64,000 nt of DNA from Acetobacter aceti NBRC 14818 (GCF_000193495.2 NZ_AP023410.1:3309501-3373500), one strand, 5' to 3'. Counted from the first letter of the stretch, positions 53,994 through 62,741 are shown. Translations and numbers: made by a program. Notes: a model not told the origin generated them from the letters alone.

Positions 53994-54703
53994 ACAGCGA
54001 TTGTTCTTATGCGACAGCTTCGATTGTAGCTGAATTATTTGTTGGTCCGGAATGTCTTGCTCCTTGATGTTGGCAGGAGTCTTTTAGTAAGACGTCTGCT
54101 GGGACTTGTAGATAGCTAAATGTTATTCACGGCTTACATGGTATTTTATGATGGAACGACGTATCCAGTGTTTGCTCTTGGGAAAAGTGAGGATATACGA
54201 AGGCACAGCTAGCGCCTGTGTTATGGATTTTTGATTGAGGCGTCTTATACTTTCGTGTCGGATGAGGGGCAGCGCCACCGCTGTTAAGCCAAGAAGTGTG
54301 TGAGGCGATGCAGCGAATCAGACGGGAAAGCACGGATAAAACATTCAAAAGTTCGACGTCATTTGAGTAGGCGGTAGATCAAGTAAAAGATCAACTGTCA
54401 GCCTTTATTGCTCTGTCAGTCGTTGAAGGTAGATTGGAACTTAAGGCTGCAAAAGAAGCCGCAGTCTAGGCGCTTCTCGCAGCCGTGCAAAAACTTGTAA
54501 GCCAAACAAACCTTGATCACTAGAATATCATCCATTGAATGAGAGTTAGTTATATCGCAATGCAAGTTAGAGACTTGTCACAAGCCTTGAGGCTTGCCTA
54601 TTGGTGAGCAAAAGCGGTCAGTAACATCTGTTGGCTTACAAAGCGGAACCCTTCATGCGGCTATGCGTCATGATTGCAGATGGAAACAGGCGGGCAAGAG
54701 CGT
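53994..54703. other. 710-base gap with degenerate, non-coding DNA
   Basis: No intact gene is convincing. One frame (54272-54523) reads like helical protein (DQLSAFIALSVVEGRLELKA, then ALLAAVQKLVSQ) but has in-frame TAG at 54368-54370 and 54467-54469, and a last TAG at 54521. It looks like decayed coding sequence. A short stem CAAGCC-TTGA-GGCTTG occurs near 54583-54598. The last bases before 54704 should hold the sthA promoter. No terminal repeats, tRNA or transposase were seen. Confidence 0.5.
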
Positions 54704-56188
54704 ATGGCTGAATCGTTTGATTATGACCTGATTGTCATCGGGAGTGGACCTTCAGGTCGGCGGGCAGCCGTTCAGGCTTCCAAATTCGGACGCTCCGTGC
54801 TGATCATCGACAGACGCGGACAACTGGGCGGCGTTTCCGTCCACACCGGAACCATTCCGTCGAAAACCCTGCGGGAAACGGTGCTCAACCTGACCGGTTG
54901 GCGTGAGCGCGGAATTTACGGGATCAACTATCGGGTCAAGCAGGATATCGGGGCGCAGGATCTCGACATGCGTCTTGGTAAAACCCTGCAGGACGAGGTT
55001 GATATTCTGGAACACCAGTTCCTCCGCAACGGCATTACCGTGGAATATGGCAGCGCCAGATTCATGGGGCCGCATACGGTCGAAATCGAGGATGACGAAA
55101 AAAACCGTCGTATCGTCAGCGGCAAGGCGATTGTCGTGGCGGTGGGGTCCGTACCGCATCGACCAAGAAATATTCCGTTTGACGGAAAACGCGTCATCGA
55201 CAGTGACGGTATGGTCAGTCTGGAACGTATTCCCCGCTCACTGACCGTTGTTGGCGCGGGTGTGATCGGCATCGAATATGCGACCATCTTCAGTGCGCTG
55301 GATGTGCGTGTCACCATCATTGATCAGCGTGACCATATTCTCGATTTCATCGATCGTGAGGTGGTGGATGAGTTCGTTCACCAGCTGCGTGACCAGAGCG
55401 TCAATTTCCGCCTCGGCAGCGCCTTGGAATCCATTGTGATCGAGGCCGAACAGCCCGTCGCTATTTTGGAAGGTGGACGACGGGTTCGTGCTGACGTCCT
55501 GCTTTATACAGGCGGCAGACAGGGGGCGACGGCGGGCCTCAATCTGGCTGCTGCGGGGCTGGAAGCGGATAATCGCGGACGTCTCACAGTTGATCCGGTG
55601 ACGTTCCAGACCAGCGTGCCCAGCATCTACGCGACGGGCGATGTGATCGGTTTTCCGGCTCTGGCTTCCACATCCATGGAGCAGGGCCGCATTGCCGCCT
55701 GTCACGCCTGCGGCCAGCCTGTGCCCCCGGCTCCGAAATTTTTCCCTTATGGAATCTACTCGGTTCCCGAAATCTCCATGGTCGGGATGACAGAGGAGGA
55801 AGTCCGGAAAAAGAAAATCCCTTACGAAACAGGGATTGCCCGTTTTCGCGAAACCTCCCGTGGTCAGATCATGGGCGAGCGCGGTGGTTTTCTGAAGATC
55901 ATCGTTTGTCTGGAGACGCACAGACTTCTCGGTGTGCATATTGTCGGAGAAGCGGCGACCGAACTGATCCACATCGGTCAGGCTGTTCTGAACTTTGATG
56001 GCAGCTTCGAGTATTTCATTGAAGCAACCTTCAATTATCCAACCTTTGCCGAAGCCTACAAAAGTGCGGCTCTGGATGTATGGAACAGGATTACACCCCG
56101 TCATGAAGGAGAGGGGGAACCCCCGGCTGTTTCGCCTGAGGATTCAGCTCCCCGTCGAGCAAAGAAAGTTTCGGCAGAAAAAGGGTGA
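54704..56188 (+). CDS. sthA: Soluble pyridine nucleotide transhydrogenase SthA
   Basis: 494 residues from the ATG at 54704, chosen because MAESFDYDLIVIGSGPSGRR is the normal start; a longer frame begins at a TTG (54674). It is a flavoprotein disulfide reductase-like fold, but the redox pair is replaced: the segment reads GGVSVHTGTIPSKTLRE, as in SthA proteins that lack the disulfide. FAD (9-15), NAD (near 180: VVGAGVIGIEYATIFSAL) and FAD-closing (SIYATGDVIGFPALASTSME) motifs follow. It interconverts NADH and NADPH. Among choline genes it may balance the NADH from BetB and AdhC (inference). It ends with an E-K-rich tail. Confidence 0.92.
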   Translation: MAESFDYDLIVIGSGPSGRRAAVQASKFGRSVLIIDRRGQLGGVSVHTGTIPSKTLRETVLNLTGWRERGIYGINYRVKQDIGAQDLDMRLGKTLQDEVDILEHQFLRNGITVEYGSARFMGPHTVEIEDDEKNRRIVSGKAIVVAVGSVPHRPRNIPFDGKRVIDSDGMVSLERIPRSLTVVGAGVIGIEYATIFSALDVRVTIIDQRDHILDFIDREVVDEFVHQLRDQSVNFRLGSALESIVIEAEQPVAILEGGRRVRADVLLYTGGRQGATAGLNLAAAGLEADNRGRLTVDPVTFQTSVPSIYATGDVIGFPALASTSMEQGRIAACHACGQPVPPAPKFFPYGIYSVPEISMVGMTEEEVRKKKIPYETGIARFRETSRGQIMGERGGFLKIIVCLETHRLLGVHIVGEAATELIHIGQAVLNFDGSFEYFIEATFNYPTFAEAYKSAALDVWNRITPRHEGEGEPPAVSPEDSAPRRAKKVSAEKG

Positions 56189-56232
56189 GATGTAGTTTGT
56201 TAGGAGAGTTTTTGAGGCTGTGTGAGAAAATT

Positions 56233-56279
56233 TCTGTAAATCATGCAGAAGTTTTTGGTAAAGCTTTTTCCAAAAAGCC
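56233..56279. repeat. Intergenic repeat element, copy 2
   Basis: CAGAAGTTTTTGGTAAAGC followed by T run and CCAAAAAGCCTT. It matches copy 1 at 15039-15088 with few changes and again lies in the gap between convergent genes, just before a terminator. The stem is weaker here. Confidence 0.65.
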
Positions 56280-56289
56280 TTGGAATGTG

Positions 56290-56327
56290 CCAGTCATGAG
56301 AAAATTTTAGCATTTTCTCATGACTGG
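56290..56327. terminator. Perfect 16-bp bidirectional terminator
   Basis: CCAGTCATGAGAAAAT (56290-56305) and ATTTTCTCATGACTGG (56312-56327) pair perfectly around TTTAGC. It lies between the convergent sthA and GlxA-type regulator genes, nine bases from the regulator stop, and its A/T arms suit both strands. Confidence 0.88.
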
Positions 56328-56335
56328 CCGCGCAA

Positions 56336-57424
56336 TCAGGTAGATTCAAACAACCTAACGCCCGCTCGTTCCCGGGACTTCAGGCTGGCAAGAAGCGGGG
56401 AAAGGGAAAGTGGTGTCTGCTCACTCCGTCCTTTTACCGAGCTCGGCGAATGACCGAACATGGTCTTGAACTGGCGTGAAAAATGCGCGCAATCGGAAAA
56501 ACCGGTTTCGATCGCGACCTGAGTGATCGACATTTCTCCTTGAGAGAGAAGAGACCGGGCATAGCGCAGCCGGATCATCCGGTAGAACACCGCAGGACGG
56601 ATGCCCAGAACCGACTGAAACAGTCTTTCCAGCTGGCGCGAAGAAATACCGAGCCGTTTGGCAACGGAGCTGATCGGGAGCGGGTCGATCATGTTCTGCT
56701 CCATTTCCATCATTGCCCGCCTGACCCGCTGATCGACCACATGCTCAATATCTTCACTAATCGGCGGGTGAGGCTGAAGAGAGGGGGTATCCCCACGACG
56801 GGGGCGATCCAGAAGCAGAATATGACTGGCTTTGCGCGCCAGCGGACGGCTTAGATGCTTTTCGATGAGATGCAAGGCCAGTTCCGCCGTTCCGCCGCCA
56901 CCTGAACAGGTGATGCGGTCGCCATCAACCAGATACATCTGCTCGCTGGTGACCTGCTGATCCGGGAATTCTTCCAGAAAATCCTGACGATGATACCAAC
57001 TGACGCAGCAAGTGCGACCGCTCATCACACCAGCCCGCGCCAGCACGAAAGCGCCTGTGCAGATGCCGATCAGCGGTATGCCGAGACTGGCAGCCTTCTG
57101 AAGATAGCGTATGGCCGCTTCATCCACCTGCCTGCGCCCATGCAGCAGACCACCCACGACGGCGATATAGTCAAACTCGGCGGGATTGATCAGGTCAGAT
57201 GTCCGGCTGACGGAAATGCCGCAACTGGCGCGGATGGATTCCGGCCGACTGTTCATGATCTGCCAGCTGCACAGGATGGGGCGGCTCTTGTCCTCCTTGT
57301 CGGCGGCAAGGCGGAGATGGTCGATGAACAGGGAGAAGGCGGACAGAGTAAAATTCTCCGCCAGAATGATTCCGACACGCAGGCTCGGTGTCTCGGTGGG
57401 TAGCGACTGTTTCCGTTGCAACAT
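56336..57424 (-). CDS. Second GlxA-type regulator (DJ-1 domain plus AraC HTH)
   Basis: A 362-residue regulator. The DJ-1-like domain (about 14-200) has PLIGICTGAFVLARAGVMSG with the elbow Cys. The AraC domain (about 235-335) has SSVAKRLGISSRQLERLFQS, then FSDCAHFSRQFKTMFGHSPS. It is a paralogue of the regulator at 35261, with an unlike effector domain (L-A-E-N-F-T-L-S-A-F-S-L-F-I). Members include GbdR, CdhR, ArgR and SouR. Position next to the bet/gly block suggests choline- or carnitine-related control. A phased TGTCGC repeat lies 135-162 bases upstream. Confidence 0.88.
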   Translation of the reverse strand: MLQRKQSLPTETPSLRVGIILAENFTLSAFSLFIDHLRLAADKEDKSRPILCSWQIMNSRPESIRASCGISVSRTSDLINPAEFDYIAVVGGLLHGRRQVDEAAIRYLQKAASLGIPLIGICTGAFVLARAGVMSGRTCCVSWYHRQDFLEEFPDQQVTSEQMYLVDGDRITCSGGGGTAELALHLIEKHLSRPLARKASHILLLDRPRRGDTPSLQPHPPISEDIEHVVDQRVRRAMMEMEQNMIDPLPISSVAKRLGISSRQLERLFQSVLGIRPAVFYRMIRLRYARSLLSQGEMSITQVAIETGFSDCAHFSRQFKTMFGHSPSSVKGRSEQTPLSLSPLLASLKSRERAGVRLFEST

Positions 57425-57559
57425 ACTGCACCTCCAGCCGTTCAGAGTCCGCGCGACTGACTATCGCCGGTTTGTTCGTTCTGACTGTAGGACGAACGAA
57501 GAGCCGCCAACAAATGCTTTTTCAAACTGCAAGCTATGTGAGGACGGACTTTCGTAAAA

Positions 57560-57586
57560 GCGACAGGGTGCAATCGAACGGCGACA
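57560..57586 (-). promoter_or_regulatory. Candidate operator: TGTCGC direct repeat 21 bp apart
   Basis: On the minus strand TGTCGC occurs at 57586-57581 and again at 57565-57560, a 21-bp period with 15 bases between. It lies upstream of the second GlxA-type regulator, so autoregulation is possible. The arms also overlap the hairpin at 57580-57616. Spacing equals that seen upstream of gbcA. Confidence 0.45.
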
Positions 57587-57616
57587 CGCATGATTCCTGG
57601 CAGAGTGCGTGTCGCC
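57580..57616 (-). terminator. Perfect 11-bp hairpin after the SnoaL-like gene
   Basis: GGCGACACGCA (57580-57590) and TGCGTGTCGCC (57606-57616) pair perfectly, 12 bases past the stop of the minus-strand SnoaL-like gene. It may end the glyA unit. The arms carry the TGTCGC core, so an operator role is an alternative. Confidence 0.55.
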
Positions 57617-57627
57617 TTCATGCTGTG

Positions 57628-58038
57628 TCAGGCTGTAACCTGACGCTCCCATTCCGGGAGATTGTAATAGTTGGAGATTCTCGACACCTTGCCGTCACGC
57701 ACGGAAAAGAACGCTCCGGCAGGTAGAAGATAGGTCTGGCCCTTCGCTTCAGGCAGTCCGTCATCTGTGGAGAGGTATTCTCCATGCACCATGAACTCGG
57801 CAGCAGCACGAGTGCCGTCCTCGTTCACCATCACCGCGATGTCGGCAATGGTTTCCTTGTAGCAGCGGTCCATGCGCCCCAGAAAAGCGCGGAACGCTTC
57901 CTTCCCGATCTCTCTGCCACCCTGATTGATGTCGTGGATGACGTCGTCGGCGAGCAGGGCAAGGAAGTCATCGCGGTTTCCTGCGTTGAAGGTTGCGTAA
58001 TAGGACTCGATCAGAATCCGGGTCGTAGCCTGTGTCAT
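57628..58038 (-). CDS. SnoaL-like / ketosteroid-isomerase-related protein (NTF2 fold)
   Basis: 136 residues from the ATG at 58038, with AGGAA just upstream; a longer frame runs into glyA and is rejected. LIESYYATFNAGNRDDFLAL and HDINQGGREIGKEAFRAFL fit the ketosteroid-isomerase-related branch of the NTF2-like family, small cone-shaped proteins that bind small molecules. It follows glyA by 37 bases on the same strand and probably shares its transcript. Substrate unknown; the HDINQGG segment looks highly conserved. Confidence 0.8.
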   Translation of the reverse strand: MTQATTRILIESYYATFNAGNRDDFLALLADDVIHDINQGGREIGKEAFRAFLGRMDRCYKETIADIAVMVNEDGTRAAAEFMVHGEYLSTDDGLPEAKGQTYLLPAGAFFSVRDGKVSRISNYYNLPEWERQVTA

Positions 58039-58075
58039 GAAATTTCCTGAAATCTTGTGAGAAAACCGATGAGAA

Positions 58076-59365
58076 TCAATGTTTATAGATCGGGAACTTT
58101 GCACACAGCGCCTTGACCCGCTCATGGACAGCGTTCTCGACGGCGGCATCACCCTCGCCACCAGCGGCGGCCAGCGCGGTCAGAACCTCGTCGATCATCT
58201 CGCCGACCTGACGGAACTCGGCCTCGCGGAAACCGCGCGCCGTCGCCGCCGGACTGCCCAGACGGATGCCGGATGTGATCGCAGGCTTTTCCGGATCAAA
58301 CGGCACGGCGTTCTTGTTCGCCGTGATGCCCGCACGCTCCAGAGCCTTTTCCGCGATCTTGCCCGTCACCTTCTTCGGACGCAGATCAACCAGCAGCAGA
58401 TGGCTGTCCGTGCCGCCGGTCACGAGGTCGAAACCACGCGCCACAAGTGTCTCGCCCAGAACCTTCGCGTTGGCGGCGACGGCTTTCTGATACTCCTTGA
58501 ACTCCGGCTTCAGCGCCTCGCCGAACGCGACAGCCTTGGCGGCGATCACATGCATCAGCGGGCCGCCTTGCAGGCCGGGGAAGACGGCGGAATTGATCTT
58601 CTTCGCCAGCGCCTCGTTGTTTGTCAGGATCAGGCCGCCGCGAGGACCGCGCAGCGTCTTGTGCGTCGTGGTCGTGACGATGTCGGCGTGCGGGATCGGG
58701 CTCGGATAGAGACCAGCCGCCACCAGACCGGCGAAGTGCGCCATGTCCACCATCAGGAAAGCGCCGACCTCGTCAGCGATCTTGCGGAAGCGGGCGAAGT
58801 CGATGATGCGCGGATAGGCGGAGCTGCCGGCGACGATCAGCTTCGGCTTGTGCTCACGGGCCAGTGATTCCATCTCTTCGTAGTCGAGATAGCCATCTTC
58901 CTTGCGCACGCCATACTGCACGGCGTTGAACCACTTGCCGGAATAGTTCGGGGCTGCACCGTGTGTAAGGTGACCACCGGCGGCGAGGCTCATGCCCAGC
59001 ACCGTATCGCCCGGCGCCACGACCGACATGAACGCCGCCTGGTTGGCGTTCGCGCCCGAATGCGGCTGCACGTTGGCGAAGCCCGCGCCGAACATCTGCT
59101 TGGCCCGCTCGATGGCGAGGACCTCGACCTTGTCGACCTCGGAGCAGCCGCCATAGTAGCGACGACCCGGATAGCCCTCGGCATATTTGTTGGTCAGAAC
59201 GCTGCCCTGAGCCTGCAGGACAGCCTCCGACACCATGTTCTCCGACGCAATCAGCTCGATCCCGTCGCGCTGACGCTCGAACTCGCTCGCAATCGCTGCC
59301 GCAACCTCAGCGTCAACCTCCGCTAACGAAGACTGGAAAAAACTCTTCAACGTGTCCGTGCTCAT
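58076..59365 (-). CDS. glyA: Serine hydroxymethyltransferase
   Basis: A 429-residue PLP enzyme converting glycine plus 5,10-methylene-THF to serine. The PLP lysine is K236 in [27 protein letters not shown] and [13 protein letters not shown] are further landmarks. In this locus it joins the glycine made by sarcosine oxidase with the C1 unit captured at the same step, feeding SdaA. It is 150 bases after the nitrilase gene, so it may have its own promoter. A GTCGCA core lies upstream on the minus strand (about 59483-59488). Confidence 0.97.
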   Translation of the reverse strand: MSTDTLKSFFQSSLAEVDAEVAAAIASEFERQRDGIELIASENMVSEAVLQAQGSVLTNKYAEGYPGRRYYGGCSEVDKVEVLAIERAKQMFGAGFANVQPHSGANANQAAFMSVVAPGDTVLGMSLAAGGHLTHGAAPNYSGKWFNAVQYGVRKEDGYLDYEEMESLAREHKPKLIVAGSSAYPRIIDFARFRKIADEVGAFLMVDMAHFAGLVAAGLYPSPIPHADIVTTTTHKTLRGPRGGLILTNNEALAKKINSAVFPGLQGGPLMHVIAAKAVAFGEALKPEFKEYQKAVAANAKVLGETLVARGFDLVTGGTDSHLLLVDLRPKKVTGKIAEKALERAGITANKNAVPFDPEKPAITSGIRLGSPAATARGFREAEFRQVGEMIDEVLTALAAAGGEGDAAVENAVHERVKALCAKFPIYKH

Positions 59366-59515
59366 GATTTTTGCCGTGCCCTGAACTGATGTTCGGCAGT
59401 GGAAGAATGGAAGGCCATTCTTCGGTCTGCCGCTATTACATGAAAATATAGGAACAAGGAGCCGTTCGAGACTTTCATATTTGCGACGTCTCCTTGCCCG
59501 GAAACGCTGAAATTT

Positions 59516-60400
59516 TTATGCGTCCGAAAAAGCATTCTTCCCGGCGGACGGCACGATGGTCGGCCAGTCCCGACAGTTACGAACGGCACCATTCTCCCGC
59601 ACTTCTTCCAGTGTGTCGGGAGAAAGGGTGGCAAAGATCCAGCCACCTTGATCAAGTTTTCCTTCGACGATCACGCCGTCATCAGGAAAGCCCCGGTCAA
59701 CCGGGCCATACACACCAGCGCACCCATGATTTTCGTCCAGTGTGGCCAGCCATGGCGCATCACCGACAGTGGGTGAAACCGCCACGAAGCACTGGTTTTC
59801 CAGCGCCCGCGCCTGTGCGGAAATCTTCACGCGGTTGAAGCCGTGCATGGAATCCGTGCAGGTCGGCACAAGGATCAGCCATGCGCCGGCCTCGACCTGC
59901 GCCCGTGCCAGCATGGGAAATTCCGAGTCATAACAGACAGAGGTTCCGATCAGTCCCCAGGGTGTTTCGAACACGCCGGGTGGATTGCCTGCTTTTACAC
60001 CCCATGATTCGGTTTCGAACCGGGTCATGACATGCTTGTCCTGAAACGCGACGGAACCGTCCGGTGCGATCAGTGGTGCACGATTGCGCACGCCTGTTGC
60101 TTCCGAACGGGGGAGTGTGCCCGGCATCAGCCAGACCGCATGCTTTTTCGCGGCTTCCCGCATGATGGCCAGAATGGCGTCACTGTGCGTGCAGATTGCT
60201 TCCAGTTCAGCGGAGGGATCTGGTTCTTTCGTGACGGCCGCTGCCGCTTCCATGCAGGCATATTCCGGCATCAGCAGCAGATCGGATTTTGCAGCGCCCT
60301 CGGCCACCAGTCTGTCGAGATGGAGAGCATAGTCTTCCAGAGAGTCGATTTTCGCGACTTCCCAGGCCAGAACACCTAGTCGGAGGGGTTTGTTCATCAA
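59516..60400 (-). CDS. Carbon-nitrogen hydrolase (nitrilase superfamily)
   Basis: A 294-residue amidase/nitrilase-fold enzyme with the full E-K-C triad: E46 (LMPEYACME), K122 (QDKHVMTRFE) and C156 (SVCYDSEFP). It overlaps the upstream GNAT gene by four bases (ATGA). GNAT and nitrilase domains are fused in proteins such as Bacillus YhcX; here they are separate but coupled. The unit follows betA, suggesting an amide substrate linked to choline or quaternary-amine use (inference). Substrate unknown. Confidence 0.87.
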   Translation of the reverse strand: MMNKPLRLGVLAWEVAKIDSLEDYALHLDRLVAEGAAKSDLLLMPEYACMEAAAAVTKEPDPSAELEAICTHSDAILAIMREAAKKHAVWLMPGTLPRSEATGVRNRAPLIAPDGSVAFQDKHVMTRFETESWGVKAGNPPGVFETPWGLIGTSVCYDSEFPMLARAQVEAGAWLILVPTCTDSMHGFNRVKISAQARALENQCFVAVSPTVGDAPWLATLDENHGCAGVYGPVDRGFPDDGVIVEGKLDQGGWIFATLSPDTLEEVRENGAVRNCRDWPTIVPSAGKNAFSDA

Positions 60401-61038
60401 TCCTCGTCCTGATCTTTTTGCAGGAGCGCCTCGGGGATCGGGTCGCCTCTGAGTGGTTTGATATGAAAATCGAGAAGGTGGTCCCGTTGACCGGGGACGC
60501 CGGGTTCTTTCCAGTCCAGATGGCAGAAGACGCCGGGCAGAGGCATAAAGCCGCGTTTCATCCAGAAATCTGCAAGAGACTGAGCATTCTCCGGTCGACG
60601 TGGATCGGTTTTCCAGCGACGGACGGCACAGAATACAGCGAACGGCGCATCGCTTGCGGAGCGTGCGTGACGCTCGCGCTCCTCAAAAAAACGCACGCCG
60701 ATACCCTGCCCACGATAGGATTCCAGCAGGACGGATTCTCCGAAATAGAAAAAATCCTTTGGGGATAGACCACGTTCTTCAAAAGGCGCACGGATGCACG
60801 CCATTTCATCCTTCAGCGGGAGGCAGGTCGAAGCCCCAACGACCCTGTCGCCATCCTTTGCCACGACAACCGCTGTGCCGGGACTCTGCATGTAGGCGTG
60901 CAGATATTTTTCTTCGTAGGCAAGGTTCCCATCATAGAGATAAGGCCATTCCCGGAAGATCGTGATCCGCAGTCGCGCGAGATCAGGGACAACCGAAAGA
61001 AGGCTTTCGCCGGTAAGGGTTTCAATCGTCACTGACAT
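60397..61038 (-). CDS. GNAT-family N-acetyltransferase
   Basis: A 213-residue acetyltransferase. The acetyl-CoA loop reads YRGQGIG (about 105-111), with VVVAKDGDRVVGASTCLPL before it and LADFWMKRGFMPLPGVFCHL after. It lies 33 bases after betA and is coupled to the nitrilase gene. Together they could acetylate and then hydrolyse, or form and cut, a small amine/amide; nothing in sequence fixes the substrate. Confidence 0.85.
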   Translation of the reverse strand: MSVTIETLTGESLLSVVPDLARLRITIFREWPYLYDGNLAYEEKYLHAYMQSPGTAVVVAKDGDRVVGASTCLPLKDEMACIRAPFEERGLSPKDFFYFGESVLLESYRGQGIGVRFFEERERHARSASDAPFAVFCAVRRWKTDPRRPENAQSLADFWMKRGFMPLPGVFCHLDWKEPGVPGQRDHLLDFHIKPLRGDPIPEALLQKDQDED

Positions 61039-61071
61039 GACATTGGATTTCCCGTTTTCGTGCCCGACAGG

Positions 61072-62730
61072 TCAGCGCTGCCGGGTCTCCCAGTGTGGTG
61101 CGACGTAATACGGCGCATGCGACGGCGGCAGCATAGGTCGGTTACGGATGTGATCGGCTGCCTTTTCCGCGATCATTGTCGTCGGCGCGTTGAGATTGCC
61201 ATTGGTGACACGCGGCATGATGGAAGAATCCACCACGCGCAGTCCTTCCACGCCAATCACACGTGTTTCCGGATCGACGACCGCCATCGGGTCGTCGAGT
61301 GCGCCCATCTTGCAGGTGCAGGAGGGATGGAGTGCGCTTTCAACTTTCTGACGGATGAACTCGTCAATCTGTTCGTCAGATGTGCAATCCTCACCGGGTT
61401 GCAGTTCATGACCGTGGAAGGGCTGGAACGCTTCCTGATTGAACAGTTCGCGGGTCAGGCGGACGCAGGCGCGCATCTCTTCCCAGTCATCCAGATGGCT
61501 CAGGTAGTTGAAGAGTATCTTAGGCTTGTCCTCAGGATTTGCCGATTTCAGGCGCACATGACCCCGGCTTTTCGAACGCATCGGGCCGACATGAGCCTGA
61601 TAGCCGTGACCGGAGGCCAGCCCCTTGCCGTCATAGGTGACAGCCAGCGGCAGGAAATGGAACTGGATGTCCGGATAGGAAATGCCAGCCTTACTGCGGA
61701 TAAAACCACAGCTTTCGAAATGGTTCGTAGCGCCAAGGCCATCTTTCCGAAGAATCCAGCGCAGGCCGATCTTCAGTTTCGCCAGCGGGCTCATGGCGGA
61801 ATAGAGAGTGATCGGTTTCTTGCAGGCGATCTGGAAATAGAACTCCAGATGATCCTGCAAATTCTCGCCCACACCCGGACGATCCGCGATCACTGGAATC
61901 CCGAGAGCTTTCAGTTGTTCAGCTGGTCCGATTCCGGAAAGAAGTAGAAGCTGTGGCGAATTGATTGAACCGCCGGAGAGAATCACTTCCTTTCGAGCCC
62001 GTGCGATACATTCCTTACCTGCGCGGGTATAGGCAATGCCGACAGCGCGTTTGCCTTCAAACAGGATCTTCGTCGCGCGGGCCTGCTGGTGCACCTCAAG
62101 ATTTTTTCGATGCATGACTGGACGCAGATAGGCATTCGCCGTGTTCCAGCGCCGACCGTCCTTGACGGTCATGCTCATCTTGTCGAAGCCTTCCTGCTGG
62201 TAACCGTTATAATCATGCGTGACCGGATATCCGGCCTGATAACCAGCTTTCAGCCATGCTGAATGGAGTGGATTATCCACCGTGCCATACTGGGTGTGCA
62301 ACGGACCTGTCCGACCACGATAGGTGTCATCACCTTCCGTGCAGGACTCGGCTTTTTTGAAATAGGGCAGAACATCGGCATACGACCAGCCGGTTGCGCC
62401 TTCCTTCACCCAGTCTTCGAAATCGAACGCATTGCCGCGCACATACACCATGCCGTTGATGGAGGATGAGCCACCAAGCCCCTTGCCGCGCGGCGTGAAC
62501 ATGCGCCTGCCACCAAGATAAGGTTCCGGCTCGCTTTCGTAAAACCAGTTGAAGCGCTTGGAGTGCATCGGCATCGCCAGTGCGGTGGGCATCTGCACGA
62601 TGATCGACTTGTCGCTGCCGCCGAATTCCAGCAGCAGCACAGTGTCCTTGCCGTCTTCCGTCAGGCGATTGGCCAGCACGCATCCGGCAGACCCGGCCCC
62701 GACGACGATATAATCAAATTCCTGTTTCAT
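61072..62730 (-). CDS. betA: Choline dehydrogenase
   Basis: A 552-residue GMC oxidoreductase. The FAD motif is YIVVGAGSAGCVLANRL (5-21), RGKGLGGSSSINGMVYVRGN is the first GMC signature, and SGGSINSPQLLLLSGIGP the second. The active-site histidine is H468 in ALHPSCTCKMG, followed by the C-terminal N-G-N-L-N-A-P-T. It oxidises choline to betaine aldehyde with electrons going to the respiratory chain. It is 11 bases after betB, in the usual betBA order. Confidence 0.94.
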   Translation of the reverse strand: MKQEFDYIVVGAGSAGCVLANRLTEDGKDTVLLLEFGGSDKSIIVQMPTALAMPMHSKRFNWFYESEPEPYLGGRRMFTPRGKGLGGSSSINGMVYVRGNAFDFEDWVKEGATGWSYADVLPYFKKAESCTEGDDTYRGRTGPLHTQYGTVDNPLHSAWLKAGYQAGYPVTHDYNGYQQEGFDKMSMTVKDGRRWNTANAYLRPVMHRKNLEVHQQARATKILFEGKRAVGIAYTRAGKECIARARKEVILSGGSINSPQLLLLSGIGPAEQLKALGIPVIADRPGVGENLQDHLEFYFQIACKKPITLYSAMSPLAKLKIGLRWILRKDGLGATNHFESCGFIRSKAGISYPDIQFHFLPLAVTYDGKGLASGHGYQAHVGPMRSKSRGHVRLKSANPEDKPKILFNYLSHLDDWEEMRACVRLTRELFNQEAFQPFHGHELQPGEDCTSDEQIDEFIRQKVESALHPSCTCKMGALDDPMAVVDPETRVIGVEGLRVVDSSIMPRVTNGNLNAPTTMIAEKAADHIRNRPMLPPSHAPYYVAPHWETRQR

Positions 62731-62741
62731 GGCCTGTCTCC

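Noticed and set aside
54127-54348. 73-codon minus-strand frame in the degenerate gap
   Set aside because: No ribosome site, no recognisable family, lies in decayed DNA; composition does not look coding.
59366-59515. Possible glycine riboswitch upstream of glyA
   Set aside because: The 150-base gap shows no tandem-aptamer features I can recognise; only short stems and one GTCGCA core.
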